Assembly: GCA_947184155.2 (NCBI GenBank) | Contig: CAMXCT020003746.1 | Span: 239,501 to 303,500, forward strand | Origin: Cladocopium goreaui | Lineage: Eukaryota; Sar; Dinophyceae; Suessiales; Symbiodiniaceae | DNA: 64,000 bases | Direction: 5' to 3' | Part shown: positions 21,478 through 30,763 of the stretch, in pieces | Numbering within the stretch: position 1 is the stretch's first letter | Layout: every line of letters begins with the position of its first letter | Made by a program: the position numbers and the translations under genes | The notes under the pieces: generated by a model | What the model saw: only the letters and a program-made list of their open reading frames with translations | Told to the model about the DNA's origin: nothing | Databases searched by the model: none

Positions 21478-22940
21478 CAGTAGTAGTAGCAGTAGTAGTA
21501 GTAGTAGATAGTAGTAGGTAGTAGTAGGTAGTTAGTAGTAGGTAGTTAGTAGTAGGTAGTTAGTAGTAGGTAGTTAGTAGTAGGTAGTTAGTAGTAGGTA
21601 GTTAGTAGTAGGTAGTAGGTAGTAGGTAGTAGGTAGTAGGTAGTAGGTAGTAGGTAGTAGGTAGTAGGTAGTAGGTAGTAGGTAGTAGGTAGTAGGTAGT
21701 AGGTAGTAGGTAGTAGGTAGTAGGTAGTAGGTAGTAGGTAGTAGGTAGTAGGTAGTAGGTAGTAGGTAGTAGGTAGTAGGTAGTAGGTAGTAGGTAGGGT
21801 AGTAGGTAGTAGGTAGTAGGTGGTAGGTAGTAGGTGGTAGGTGGTAGGTGGTAGGTGGTAGGTGGTAGGTGGTAGGTGGTAGGTGGTAGGTGGTAGGTGG
21901 TAGCTAGTAGCTAGTAGCTAGTAGCTAGTAGCTAGTAGCTAGTAGCTAGTAGCTAGTAGCTAGTAGCTAGTAGCTAGTAGCTGGGAGTTGGGAGTTGGGA
22001 GTTGGGAGTTGGGAGTTGGGAGTTGGGAGTTGGTAGTTGGTAGTTGGTAGTTGGTAGTTGGTAGTTGGTAGTACGTAGTACGTAGTACGTAGTACGTAGT
22101 AAGGAGTAAGGAGTAAGTAGTAAGCAGTAAGCAGTAAGCAGTAAGCAGTAAGCAGTAAGCAGTAAGCAGTAAGCAGTAAGCAGTAAGCAGTAAGCAGTAA
22201 GCAGTAAGCAGTAAGTAGTAAGTAGTAAGTAGTAAGTAGTAAGTAGTAAGTAGTACGTAGTACGTAGTACGTAGTACGTAGTAAGTAGTAAGTAGTAAGT
22301 AGTAAGTAGTAAGTAGTAAGTAGTAAGTAGTAAGTAGTAAGTAGTAAGTAGTAAGTAGTAAGTAGTACGTAGTAAGTAGTAAGTAGTAAGTAGTAAGTAG
22401 TAAGTAGTACGTAGTAAGTAGAAGGAAGTAAGTAGTAAGTAGTAGGTAGTAAGTAGTAAGTAGTAAGTAGTAAGTAGTAAGTAGTAAGTAGTAAGTAGTT
22501 AGTAGTAAGTAGTAAGAAGTAAGTAGTTAGTAGTTAGTAGTTAGTAGTTAGTAGTTAGTAGTTAGTAGGTAGTAGGTAGTAGCTAGTAGCTAGTAGCTAG
22601 TAGCTAGTAGCTAGTAGCTAGTAGCTAGTAGCTAGTAGCTAGTAGTTAGTAGTTAGTAGTTAGTAGTTAGTAGTTAGTAGTTAGTAGCTAGTAGCTAGTA
22701 GCTAGTAGCTAGTAGCTAGTAGCTAGTAGCTAGTAGTTAGTAGTTAGTAGTTAGTAGTTAGTAGTTAGTAGTTAGTAGTTAGTAGTCAGTAGTCAGTAGT
22801 TAGTAGTTAGTAGTTAGTAGTTAGTAGTTAGTAGTTAGTAGTTGTAGTAGTTGTAGTAGTTGTAGTAGTAGTAGTAGCAGTAGTAGCAGTAGTAGCAGTA
22901 GCAGTAGTAGTAGTACTAGTACTAGTACTAGTACTAGTAC

Positions 22941-23000
<60 letters not shown>

Positions 23001-23039
23001 TAGTAGTAGTAGCAGCAGCAGCAGTAGTAGTAGTGGTAG
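21164..23039. repeat. 1.9-kb TAGTAGN heptamer satellite with trinucleotide ends
   Basis: The array is built of 7-bp units, in order of appearance mainly TAGTAGG, TAGTAGT, TAGTAGC, GGGAGTT, TAGTTGG, GTAGTAC, GTAAGCA and GTAAGTA, with interspersed TAG and CAG trinucleotide runs near 21320-21510 and 22845-23035. Variants form homogeneous blocks that change stepwise, as expected from local expansion of single-base variants. It stays open as poly-Thr on the minus strand, which is not evidence for a gene. Confidence 0.95.
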
Positions 23040-23745
23040 AGGATTTCATTGGCAAATTGCGAATTCATAGTTCATTTTAGAACTGACTTATCTGATGTAC
23101 CTGCAGAATGTTGGGGGAAAACGGAGCATTCAGAAAAAAGGTGACCCAACTAGCGAAAATGGTGATTTTGCTATGGATTTCTGACATGTCTAGTAAATTT
23201 ATCAGACTGTTGGGATTGAACATTGGGAATGTTAGGGGTATAAAGGGCAAGCATGTTGTTGGTTTTTCTATAGGATTCTCATAGAATGCAATCATATGAT
23301 AGCATATCATGCAGATTTTTGGGAAACATGAAGACTTCTTCAGCAAAGATGGTGAATTATAAAACTCAGATCTGATTTATCTGATTTACCAGCATATGTT
23401 TGGGGAAACCATCCAAGATGGTGGAAAAGTATGGAACAGTTGCAGTTAACCGAAAAAAAATAAGGAGGAACATGAGGATTTAACCAATAGATATGGGAAT
23501 TGAATTATCAGATTTGGGGCAAGCAGAGGGATTGGACTAGCAACAATGAGGATTTTATGGATCTGTCTATAACATATATAATGGTTGATTTATCAGATTT
23601 GGGGGGGATTGACCATTGGGGATTTTCGGGCTATAAAGCCAAGGGATGGCATATGGGTAATTAGATATAGATGCCCTGCTACAAAAAGAATATTCCGACA
23701 TAAAAATGGAGGACATACTGTGCAAACAAACAAATTAAAACAGGG
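23040..23745. other. Gene-free stretch
   Basis: AT-rich, with diffuse similarity among phrases such as TTATCAGATTTGGGG and TTTATCAGACTGTTGGG. A minus-strand ORF at 23077-23346 has AT-rich codons and no splice context. Confidence 0.4.
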
Positions 23746-23750
23746 ATGAC

Positions 23751-23966
23751 CGACCCTCTGGTAATCAAACATGGCGCGCTGTTTTTAATCCCTCATGTCA
23801 AGTTCTGTTTTTCCCATTAAACCACATTAAAGCCACATTTTCACAGGATTTTCACAGTTATGGCCCTTTACCAGTTATAAGTACTAACAAGTCATCCCAT
23901 TTATAGAATGTATAATCCCATAGAAATACCCACTTTAATAACTAATAGCCATGGCCATTTCACTGC
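23751..23966. repeat. Composite repeat: D-like half end plus family B element
   Basis: It starts ACCCTCTGGTAATCAAACAT, a D-type end with no right partner, runs through about 100 bp (CCTCATGTCAAGTTCTG, CACATTAAAGCCACATTT) and ends in a family B element at 23855-23966. The same composite recurs at 29551-29776. Confidence 0.7.
23855..23966. mobile_element. Family B introner
   Basis: The left end is CAGTTATGGCCCTTTACCAG. The right end has the mutated TIR GGCCATTTCACTGC, which still offers a minus-strand donor GCA|GTGAAATGG next to the exon at 24062-23964. Confidence 0.65.
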
Positions 23967-24062
23967 AATTGCCATGCTTGACACCAAGGAGTTCACTGAT
24001 GGTTTTTAGGTTGAACGGTTGAACGGTGGTGGACTCCTGGGGATAGCCCGCCTTCGGATAAC
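23964..24062 (-). CDS. Internal exon between two introners
   Basis: Acceptor AACTTCACTAG (the end of a family A copy) and donor TTGCA|GTGAAATGG (the start of a family B copy) bound 99 nt reading YPKAGYPQESTTVQPFNLKT then ISELLGVKHGNC. Both splice sites come from introner ends, which is the pattern expected if the two introns were gained by insertion. Product not recognised. Confidence 0.6.
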
Positions 24063-24104
24063 CTAGTGAAGTTGGTGCCCCATACTTAGATCAGCTGGTT
24101 TTTA

Positions 24105-24210
24105 CTGGTTGGTGGTGCAATAACCATCTTGAAAAATGAGTTCGTCAATGGGAAGGATGACATCCCATATATTATAGAAAATAAAATTAATGTTTGAAGC
24201 CACCAACCAG
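24105..24210. mobile_element. Family C introner nested in family A
   Basis: Ends CTGGTTGGTGGTGC and AAGCCACCAACCAG. Flanks TTTA and TATA are only weakly alike, so no firm TSD. Confidence 0.75.
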
Positions 24211-24258
24211 TATAACTATAGGCTATAGGTGGATTCTATGGTTTCTGGTAGATATATC

Positions 24259-24375
24259 TGGGTAAACCAAATCATATTTCACCTGAATCTTGCGGCCATA
24301 AAAGGAGATGATTTCCCTTACTAACCACCATTCCCAGTGAGGGAAAACAGTGAGGTCGTTATGATATACCCATTA
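24259..24375. mobile_element. Family H element nested in family A
   Basis: GGGTAAACCAAATCATATTT at the left and GTCGTTATGATATACCC at the right. The H core CTGAATCTTGCGGCCAT is present. Confidence 0.6.
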
Positions 24376-24615
24376 TGATATACCCAGATATATCGAACTA
24401 GTTGCTGGATGTCAATTGGCTTTATAAACCAACAAACATAACGAGGCACCTCCTAACCATGGGATAGCAAAAAAACAAAAGAACTGAGTACTGACCATGG
24501 GTTTTGCAACAAAGAACACATTTACATACATACTATGTATGTGCATTTTTTTGCATTTATGAAACTACAGTCACAAACAGGCGGCTTTCTCACTTCAACC
24601 TGCAACCTGCCAGGC

Positions 24616-25499
24616 CTACCAAAGGCTACGGAGGCCGAGACGCAGCATGAACGCTCCCGAGACCATCAGCCCGATGCGTAAGCAGCGCTTCTTGTCGCGC
24701 TGGCGGAAGTAGACGAAGAGCACACAGCTAAGGTACCTGGGACCATGATGGACTGCGGTTGAACCCATGGATAGCGTTTTCTGGGAATTTCGCGAAAGAA
24801 AATGTTGGTTTTCAATGGGAGCACAATGGAATTCAATATAGTGGAAAGTATAGTGGAAATTTGGATTGATATGCCTACGGCTGATAACCGATGTTTACAG
24901 GTTACACAGCCTGGAACAGCCACCAATAGTGCACACTTGTTTTGCTTGAGACATAATGGTAAGTTGAATATACATGACTACATGCTGCCTATTTACCGGG
25001 GAGTATACGGAGTAATAACTTTAATACCCTGTAAAAACACCCCCCGTTTCCCGTGGCTGCTTGGCAGCGAAGGGAAAATGGAGCCTGTAGCCGGTCGCCG
25101 CCGCAAGACCCAAGTGTCGCTATTGGTGGCTGTTCCAGGCCGTGTAACCTGTAAACATAGGTTATCAGCCGTAGGACATCCCGCTCACCTGGATGCGGAA
25201 TCTTCTCATGGTGGAATTCTTGAAATTCTTGACCACCATCAGCACTTCTTCACGTAGGTGAGGGAAACATCCTTGCAGATGGCGGACAAGTGCTTTGAAA
25301 GTCCATCGAAAGATCTGACCGTCGGATTTCTGGCGATGGTCGACTGTGGAAAAGGCGGTGTCCTCGCAAGTAGTCTGACATCGAATGCGAGATCGCACTG
25401 AGTCTGCCATGATCCACTCTGCGATCTGGGACCCCTGCCATATTGCCAGGTTCAATCCAGACGAGATCTTGGGCGGAAGTGAACTTGGAAGATGTTTCG
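24616..25499 (-). CDS. 3' half of a gene: one long internal exon and a membrane-type terminal exon
   Basis: Exon 25499-25189 lies between acceptor AAAATCCCAG and consensus donor CATCCAG|GTGAGC. It reads KHLPSSLPPKISSGLNLAIW, IAEWIMADSVRSRIRCQTTC, then KALVRHLQGCFPHLREEVLM and NSTMRRFRIQ. The last exon 24727-24616 follows acceptor CCTTAG and reads CVLFVYFRQRDKKRCLRIGL then MVSGAFMLRLGLRSLW before TAG (24618-24616), with a possible membrane helix. Phases do not match directly, so a middle exon is needed. A GC-rich segment at 25119-25070 inside element L (RHLGLAAATGYRLHFPFAAK) is a candidate. The protein is not recognised. Confidence 0.6.
24874..25175. mobile_element. Element L with 56-bp inverted repeats
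   Basis: CCTACGGCTGATAACC at 24874 and its complement ending at 25175 begin 56-bp arms that differ at only two positions. The arms flank about 190 bp that include a GC-rich, exon-like segment. It lies in the intron between the two exons of the gene at 25499-24616. It may be one element, or two opposed copies around a small exon. Confidence 0.65.
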
Positions 25500-25971
25500 C
25501 TGGGATTTTTACTGGCATGATGGAAATTATGCCATTATGAATGGACAAGGGAGATAAAGGGACTCTTAAGTAGCAGAACTTCCGGTTTAAATGTGTTTGA
25601 ATCAGATTAGAATGATTAGAATGGAATTGCAATGGATTTAATCATAGGGGTATACAAAGATGTATATAAAATGGACCTCAGTCACAGTTTCTTGCACAAT
25701 GCTCACCGTTTGGATTCATCCGTTCAGACAGCCGTTCCGTGCCGTGGAAAATGTGTTGCAAATTAGGGGGGTAGGCAATCAAGAAAGAGGAATGAATCCT
25801 AATCATTCTATTGTTTTAATCAAAAAAACAAACAACAATACACATACATACATGAATATATCTATAATTCTATAACAATACTGATAGGTGATGGATTTTG
25901 GTGAATCTATGTGGAACCATAAGCTGCACGGTTGAGACATGCAAGGGTTCCCAGAAATCAGGATGGTACCA

Positions 25972-26088
25972 GGTGGTGCCGCAATCTGTTAGCTAAGTTG
26001 GTGTAGTTTAGGGCAACTACATCTGCAGTGAATGGGGGTTGACAAACCAACTTAGACAGTAAAATCATCAAACATTTGGGGTCCCCTG
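25972..26088. mobile_element. Family A element, GGTGGTGCC subtype
   Basis: Left end ACCAGGTGGTGCCGCAATC, body GTTAGCTAAGTTGGTGTAG, right end ACATTTGGGGTCCCC. Partly decayed. Confidence 0.5.
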
Positions 26089-26702
26089 GGCCTCAATTTT
26101 TTGCCCATAGCAATATGATGATTACTGTTGATTGTATAAATAACATTAAATAACCATATGCGACTTAAATTACCAACCTGCCACAGAATTCTCATAAACA
26201 TCTCATAAGAATCACATCAAGTCCCTGTGAACAGCACACGATTCCGCAAATGTACCCTAAAAGGCCTAAAAGCCCTAAAAGCACCATAAAGTCCTATAAA
26301 TGTCCATAGAATATCAGAAAATCACATGAAATCCTGTAAAATGCCATAACAATCCATAACACAAAACTACCCTTAAATTCCTTGGAAACCAATCCCATCA
26401 AAGTTCCCAAACTTTTTCTTGGGCTTGGTGAAAAGAAACCCTCGAACTGAGGGTCCCTGCAGGGCCAGGGGAGCCGCAAAGATCAAATACCAGCGACCTT
26501 CAGAACCAATGGGCCTCGGCTTGGAGGATTGGAGTTTTTTGGAATGTCGGATGGGGTCTTTATGCTTTATTTTGAGAGTATAGTCGTGTTCTGTTGTGTT
26601 TGTTATTTTATGCTATTTTTGAAGATATTTTATGGCAATTTACATGCATTTACTTTGGGATTGCACATGGATTTACCCTCCTGATTTTGGTTTCTTAACC
26701 AG

Positions 26703-26755
26703 TTATGATCCGCAGCCTGATCCGTAGGAAGTGGCGAGCCATGAAGGCTGAGTAG
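26703..26755 (+). CDS. Small terminal exon
   Basis: Acceptor TTTCTTAACCAG opens MIRSLIRRKWRAMKAE and TAG at 26753-26755. Third positions are GC-rich. A family A introner follows in what would be the 3' untranslated region. Product not recognised. Confidence 0.45.
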
Positions 26756-26800
26756 GTTATGTCCCTGGTTTTGTAAGCGGTGAAAAACTGCCAGGGCGAC

Positions 26801-26926
26801 TACAAGGTGGTGCCCCCAAGATAGCTAAGTTAGTTTATAACTCTAATAATTAGGACTTATGGTAGATATATCTATAGTTAATGGGATTATAAACCAACTT
26901 ATACCTTGGGGGGCACCACCTTGTAG
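26801..26926. mobile_element. Family A introner with 18-bp perfect ends
   Basis: TACAAGGTGGTGCCCCC and GGGGGGCACCACCTTGTA are near-perfect inverted ends. Spliced as AAG|GTGGTG to TTGTAG|GG it would be the intron 26807-26926. Confidence 0.75.
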
Positions 26927-27333
26927 GGTGTGTTTGTAGGTGATGTCCCACTGTAAACATGCTTTTGTCGTGGTATGTCTTTTGATCCACTTCTAACTAG
27001 GGTGAACAAACCTACATACCTACGATTCGTTTCTAGTTCGCCACTAGTTAAACATCCCCGTTTACTTCATCAAAAACCATTGAGCATAGATAAATCAACG
27101 GTTCATGTTCATCCACTTGGTTGTTAAATCCCAAGTAGTGGAATAGGATGGAGTAGGAGTGGCATATTGTTTTGGGCCTTGCGGAAGACATACCATCCTA
27201 CAACCCCATGAAAATATGTATATCTAGTTTATGCCTGCGGACCGAAAACCGTGCTCGTAAAACGCACGTTTTTGGGGTGGGGTGGGGGGGGGGGGCATGT
27301 CAACGTTCCTTGTACTTCGTACATTATAGTGTG

Positions 27334-27479
27334 CTACGCTGCTGAGATCTTTGGGATCGTTGCTACGTTACTGGTTACTACGCTGCTACTACGCTGCCGA
27401 GATCTCTGGGATCGTTGCTACGTTACGTGTTACTACGCTGCTGAGATCTTTGGGATCGTTGCTACGTTACTTGTTACTA
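27334..27479. repeat. Minisatellite with three GAGATCTTTGGGATCG units
   Basis: GAGATCT(T/C)TGGGATCGTT followed by GCTACGTTAC recurs at 27343, 27399 and 27443. The first unit is longer by 12 bp (TACTACGCTGCT). Confidence 0.85.
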
Positions 27480-27734
27480 AGAAAAACAAAAAACGCGCCT
27501 CAATTTTTCCAGGTTTTCAAATCATCAAATCAGCACGGCACTTTGGTAAAATCACCATTTTTGGACACAATGTGCACGCCGATGAGCACGGTTTCTGGTC
27601 CTGCGGGTAGTTTATGTAGATATAAAAACTATAATTAAAACATAGTATATCCAGTTTAATATTTATCTATGCATTCTATAGTTGATAGTTCATATCAAGA
27701 ATGAGTTACAGTACTAGGGTCAAAAAAACAAAAA

Positions 27735-27911
27735 GGTGGTGCTCCATACTTAGTCAAGTTGGTAAACATAATCAAACATTGCTGAATTCTATGGTTTATA
27801 GGTGATCTATCTATACTTATAAGGTGGGTTATAAACCAACAAACATCACTGTTCAATAGCTTTTTGTATGTTTACCAGAGGGTAGCCAACTTGGGAGCCC
27901 CACATCGTAGA
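27735..27911. mobile_element. Family A element containing half a family D element
   Basis: It opens AAGGTGGTGCTCCATACTTAG and closes TTGGGAGCCCCACATCGTAG. Between them lies a D right half (CAATAGCTTTTTGTATGTTT, ACCAGAGGGT). Confidence 0.55.
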
Positions 27912-27931
27912 ACACCTATGATTTGACCATG

Positions 27932-28034
27932 ACTTACTGGTGCTTAGTAGGGAATGGATAGGAATGGGGGAATGGGATGATTATTGATAGTGATTATGGA
28001 TCATTCCCTCATTCCCTGCTAAGCACCAGTAAGT
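27932..28034. mobile_element. Element M, introner-like
   Basis: ACTTACTGGTGCTTAGTAGG and CCTGCTAAGCACCAGTAAGT are inverted ends. CTG|GTGCTTAG and AGCACCAG|T would be splice sites (27940-28029). It is the only copy seen here. Confidence 0.7.
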
Positions 28035-28563
28035 TCCACCATGAAATTGAGAATCCTTATGTTGGCCAGTAGAATTGCAGAGTAATGCTGGTATCACCAT
28101 CCCCCCATGTGAGTACATAACCGAACTTTTGAGAATCGTTGGTGACATATCCCGTTTGTTTCCCATATGATCAAAAAGTAATATATATATATATATATGA
28201 TGAAAGTATAATTTCTGGGTTACATATACATACCTAGAAAACCATAAAGACACAATTTTCTGTCCGTACGGGTTTGGACATTTTTTTTTGTCCATTACGT
28301 GTTTTTTCCAAATACGGCCATGTCCGGCTGCAAACCCTCTACTTACAGGTTAATTTAGTTAATAGTTTTCCTGAACTCTTGGATTTGTCGGACTGGTTCC
28401 GACAGTATGAGTGTCTCCTCTAGAGACAGTATTTGGGGCAGTATGTTGACATTTGCTTACTGTTTTTTTTCAACATGATGTTGAAAAAATACTGGTATTT
28501 TATGGGTACATCCAAATTTGGTGGGAGATATGGCAATATTTGTGGCCAGATTTGGGTGCCCGA

Positions 28564-29095
28564 TCACGACTCCCAATTTGCTCCACTTTGGACTGAAATT
28601 CCTCTTTTGGAAACTGTCGGAGGATGTCCGAACACGGTGTTGTCAAAGGACTTGAACAACCCTTCACAATCAAAAACCAAAATACGCAATTGAACAAAAA
28701 AAATGTCCGTTACGGGTAAAACCCATAATGCCGGAAATCGCATTTGGCCTGGCTCCACAAGCTGTACGGTATGGAGTCGATGCTGCATCTGTGTAGCAGA
28801 CAGCACGGTCTGAGATGTCGGCATGGCCTGGCAATGGTTTCCATGGTGGCACCTGGATGATGAAGTCTGGCAAAGATGGGCAGCCCCCTCGAAGCATGGG
28901 TCGCAGAGGGCGAAAACCCTCAGCTATCTTCTGTGCCACTGTACATTGTAACATCAGTGCCGGCAATGTATCGTTGCGGCTGTATAGAGCCACCGATTTG
29001 TTGATGGCTGACCTGTGATGTCCTTGCAATTGCCTCTGTTCCAAACGAAGCTGAAGCTGCTGAGCCCAACACCGTGGTCTTGCATGAGTGGGTAC
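28564..29095 (-). CDS. Two exons of a possible RNase H-like retroelement protein
   Basis: Exon 29095-28723 follows acceptor TCTACTAG and reads CWAQQLQLRLEQRQLQGHHR, SVALYSRNDTLPALMLQCTV, FRPLRPMLRGGCPSLPDFII and AVCYTDAASTPYRTACGARP. The exon is open for 124 codons with clear coding bias. With a donor ATGG|GTTTTAC and acceptor CGACAG it joins in phase to 28613-28564 (SKRGISVQSGANWES, TGA). The YTDAA motif followed by strand-like segments recalls the first catalytic Asp of RNase H domains in retroelements, but the later acidic residues are not seen, so this is tentative. A second frame at 28667-28500 (SDILRQFPKEEFQSKVEQIG) is an alternative end. Confidence 0.5.
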
Positions 29096-29124
29096 CTAGT
29101 AGATGGAAGTCCTCAGGCTTGGCA

Positions 29125-29160
29125 TCCGTAGCCATTTTGGCTCAAGCCTTTTGGCTCAAG
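29125..29160 (+). other. Double dinoflagellate spliced-leader relic
   Basis: The 22 bases from 29125 (TCCGTAGCC...GGCTCAAG) match the DinoSL sequence exactly. They are followed at 29147-29160 by CCTTTTGGCTCAAG, the 3' part of a second SL missing one A. This order, full SL then partial SL, is the known signature of an mRNA that was reverse transcribed, integrated, transcribed and trans-spliced again before another round of copying. No donor site follows, so it is not an SL RNA gene. Confidence 0.9.
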
Positions 29161-29174
29161 CCTTGACAAAAAAA

Positions 29175-29488
29175 ATGTCCATACGGTTTTCCAGGTACAT
29201 ATACCATGATAGTTAGGACATCTCTCAATGATTACCCTCTGGTAAACTAACAGATCTATGGGAAATCACCATTTTAATGGGAAAACTCATTATAAATGGC
29301 CATTTTCCATAGCTTTTTCTATGTTTTCCAGGCCGGGTAATGGTGATGAGATCCATCAGACCATGGCACGAATCTCTCCAAGAGACGCCACGCAGGAAGG
29401 TCTCAGAGATTCGGCGCTACTCACCAGCAGCAGCCCGAAGTTTAAGGCTTCCTCTGCAAGGTGCCCCGTGCCCAGCCGTGACCCGTGG
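29175..29488 (+). CDS. Gene derived from an SL-bearing retroposed mRNA, since split by an introner
   Basis: Fifteen bases after the SL relic an ATG opens MSIRFS, which reaches donor TTCCAG|GTACAT at 29194. The acceptor TGTTTTCCAG at 29331 opens exon 2 in the matching phase: PGNGDEIHQTMARISPRDAT, QEGLRDSALLTSSSPKFKAS and CPVPSRDPW up to a possible donor TGG|GTACGT at 29488. The intron contains a family D element whose end provides the acceptor. The exact 3' end is uncertain, and the frame stays open further. The minus strand is also open over exon 2, but the SL relic, start codon and phase agreement favour plus. Product not recognised. Confidence 0.6.
29234..29338. mobile_element. Family D introner inside the SL-relic gene
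   Basis: Left end ACCCTCTGGTAAAC; right end TTTTCCAGGCCGGGT, changed from the usual ACCAGAGGGT. It supplies the acceptor of intron 29195-29331. Confidence 0.7.
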
Positions 29489-29550
29489 GTACGTTGGTGG
29501 TCAGAAGCACAGGGCACGTTGATCCAGAATAGTATAGGTAGAAGTATCCA

Positions 29551-29776
29551 GAATATATACCGACCCTCTGGTAATCAAACATGGCGTGCTGTTGTTAATC
29601 CCTCATGTCAAGTTTTGTGTTTCCCATTAAAGTACATTAAAGCCACATTTCTACACGATTTTCACAGTTATGGCCCGAGTTATACCAGTTATAAGTACTA
29701 AGAAGTCACCCCATTTATAGAATGTATATAATCCCATAGAAATCCCACTTATAACTAATAAATGGCCATAACTGCA
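29551..29776. repeat. Second copy of the D-end plus family B composite
   Basis: ACCCTCTGGTAATCAAACAT, then CCTCATGTCAAGTTTTG, CATTAAAGCCACATTT and a family B copy at 29665-29776. It matches 23751-23966 along its whole length with point differences. Confidence 0.7.
29665..29776. mobile_element. Family B introner
   Basis: Ends CAGTTATGGCCCGAG and AATGGCCATAACTGCAG; body with CCATTTATAGAATGTATA. Confidence 0.7.
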
Positions 29777-30064
29777 GAAACCCCAGTTGACCAAGTTATC
29801 AACTTTGCTTTAGTGGCACCACAATGGAGGAAACCTTGATCATCCTGAAGAATGCTAAACCAACTTTTTGCTGTGGGATGGACAAGCCATCCTGCTTGTC
29901 AATTGGGATTCCGATAAGGTATCTGTACCTATGAAACACTCAAATAATGGGACTATAGTAGGATAAATCATCTACCAACTGGCGTAGGATTACTTCCGCC
30001 CACAATATGAAGAAAACCCGGACCGGCAAAGCTGTTTCATCATTGATGATGGCACAAAACATAG

Positions 30065-30401
30065 GACATAGGGATAGGGAACTTCCATAAAGTACATGCT
30101 ACTTATTGTTCTATAAGTAAGTACCATCTGGTAATTTAACATAGCTATGGAAAATCACCATTTTTAATGGGTAAATCCACTATAAATGGCCATTTTCAAT
30201 AGCTTTTTGTATGTTTACCAGAGGGTACTACTTGTGGATACCTATGGAACTTATAGCTGCAGTTTCATGGGAAGAAATGCTCCCGGGGCTCCACCTCCAT
30301 CGGATTCATGCTGTGAGCAGAAGATCTTCAGTTCTTTTCTGGATCATTTCGTAAAGAAAAACATGGATTGTCCATGTGGTATTGTAAAAGTTGGAGAATA
30401 A
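30065..30401 (+). CDS. Two-exon gene 3' end with a 91-bp family D introner
   Basis: Exon 30065-30130 follows acceptor AAAACATAG and reads DIGIGNFHKVHATYCSISKY HL up to CTG|GTAATTT. The intron 30131-30221 ends TTTACCAG, and exon 30222-30401 continues in phase 0 as RVLLVDTYGTYSCSFMGRNA, PGAPPPSDSCCEQKIFSSFL and KKNMDCPCGIVKVGE to TAA. Both junctions are codon boundaries. The C-terminal part is Cys-rich (a CC pair, then CPC), which could bind metal, but no family is recognised. The upstream E-type fragment near 29965-30010 lies in the preceding intron. Confidence 0.65.
30123..30226. mobile_element. Family D introner acting as an intron
   Basis: Ends ACCATCTGGTAATTTAAC and GTTTACCAGAGGGT; the spliced interval 30131-30221 is 91 bp, the same as the D intron at 1545-1635. 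Confidence 0.8.
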
Positions 30402-30763
30402 ATATAATAGTATCAGTATATATATATTGTATATAATAATATATGCATTAAGATGCCCACATCACTTCAGCAAGGACACCCCAACTTATGTTCGTTGGCT
30501 TAGTTACACACATCTACTATCGATAAATATCCATGAACTTGCCGGCAAATAACATAGGCAAATTAAGCAACAAAAACCTATCAAACTTGGGGGTTGCATA
30601 TCACAAGTTGGATGGTGGCATATGACTTGGAGGATCATTCCACTTGGAAGCTAGTCAATAACCCTAGCTAGTAAATCCCCGGTTCGCGATATATGGGTCA
30701 CTATGGCTACTAACCAGTTACATCTGGTAGGAGGATCCTCCGAGTAGTACCTTGTGCTGAGTT

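Larger units (their letters stand above)
24066..24447. mobile_element. Family A element broken by nested C and H elements
   Basis: A-family sequence starts GTTGGTGCCCCATACTTAG, is interrupted by C (24105-24210), resumes TATAACTATAGGCTATAGG, is interrupted again by H (24259-24375), and resumes GATATATCGAACTAGTTGC to TATAAACCAACAAACATAAC and GAGGCACCTCC. Confidence 0.65.
26760..28560. other. Mostly gene-free stretch with A and M elements and a minisatellite
   Basis: It contains family A copies (26801-26926, 27735-27911), a G run with the sequence GGGGTGGGG near 27276-27297, a minisatellite (27334-27479) and element M (27932-28034). ORFs over the minisatellite are by-products of the repeat. Confidence 0.5.

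Noticed and set aside
22828..23055. Poly-threonine ORF on the minus strand
   Set aside because: It is a translation of the TAG/CAG trinucleotide part of the satellite and has no coding features of its own.
27251..27638. Two overlapping plus-strand ORFs
   Set aside because: They cross the GAGATCTTTGGG minisatellite in two frames and lack acceptor or donor sites.
29125..29160. Functional SL RNA gene
   Set aside because: A real SL RNA gene would have a GT donor and an Sm site after the leader. Here a second, partial SL and a coding leader follow.
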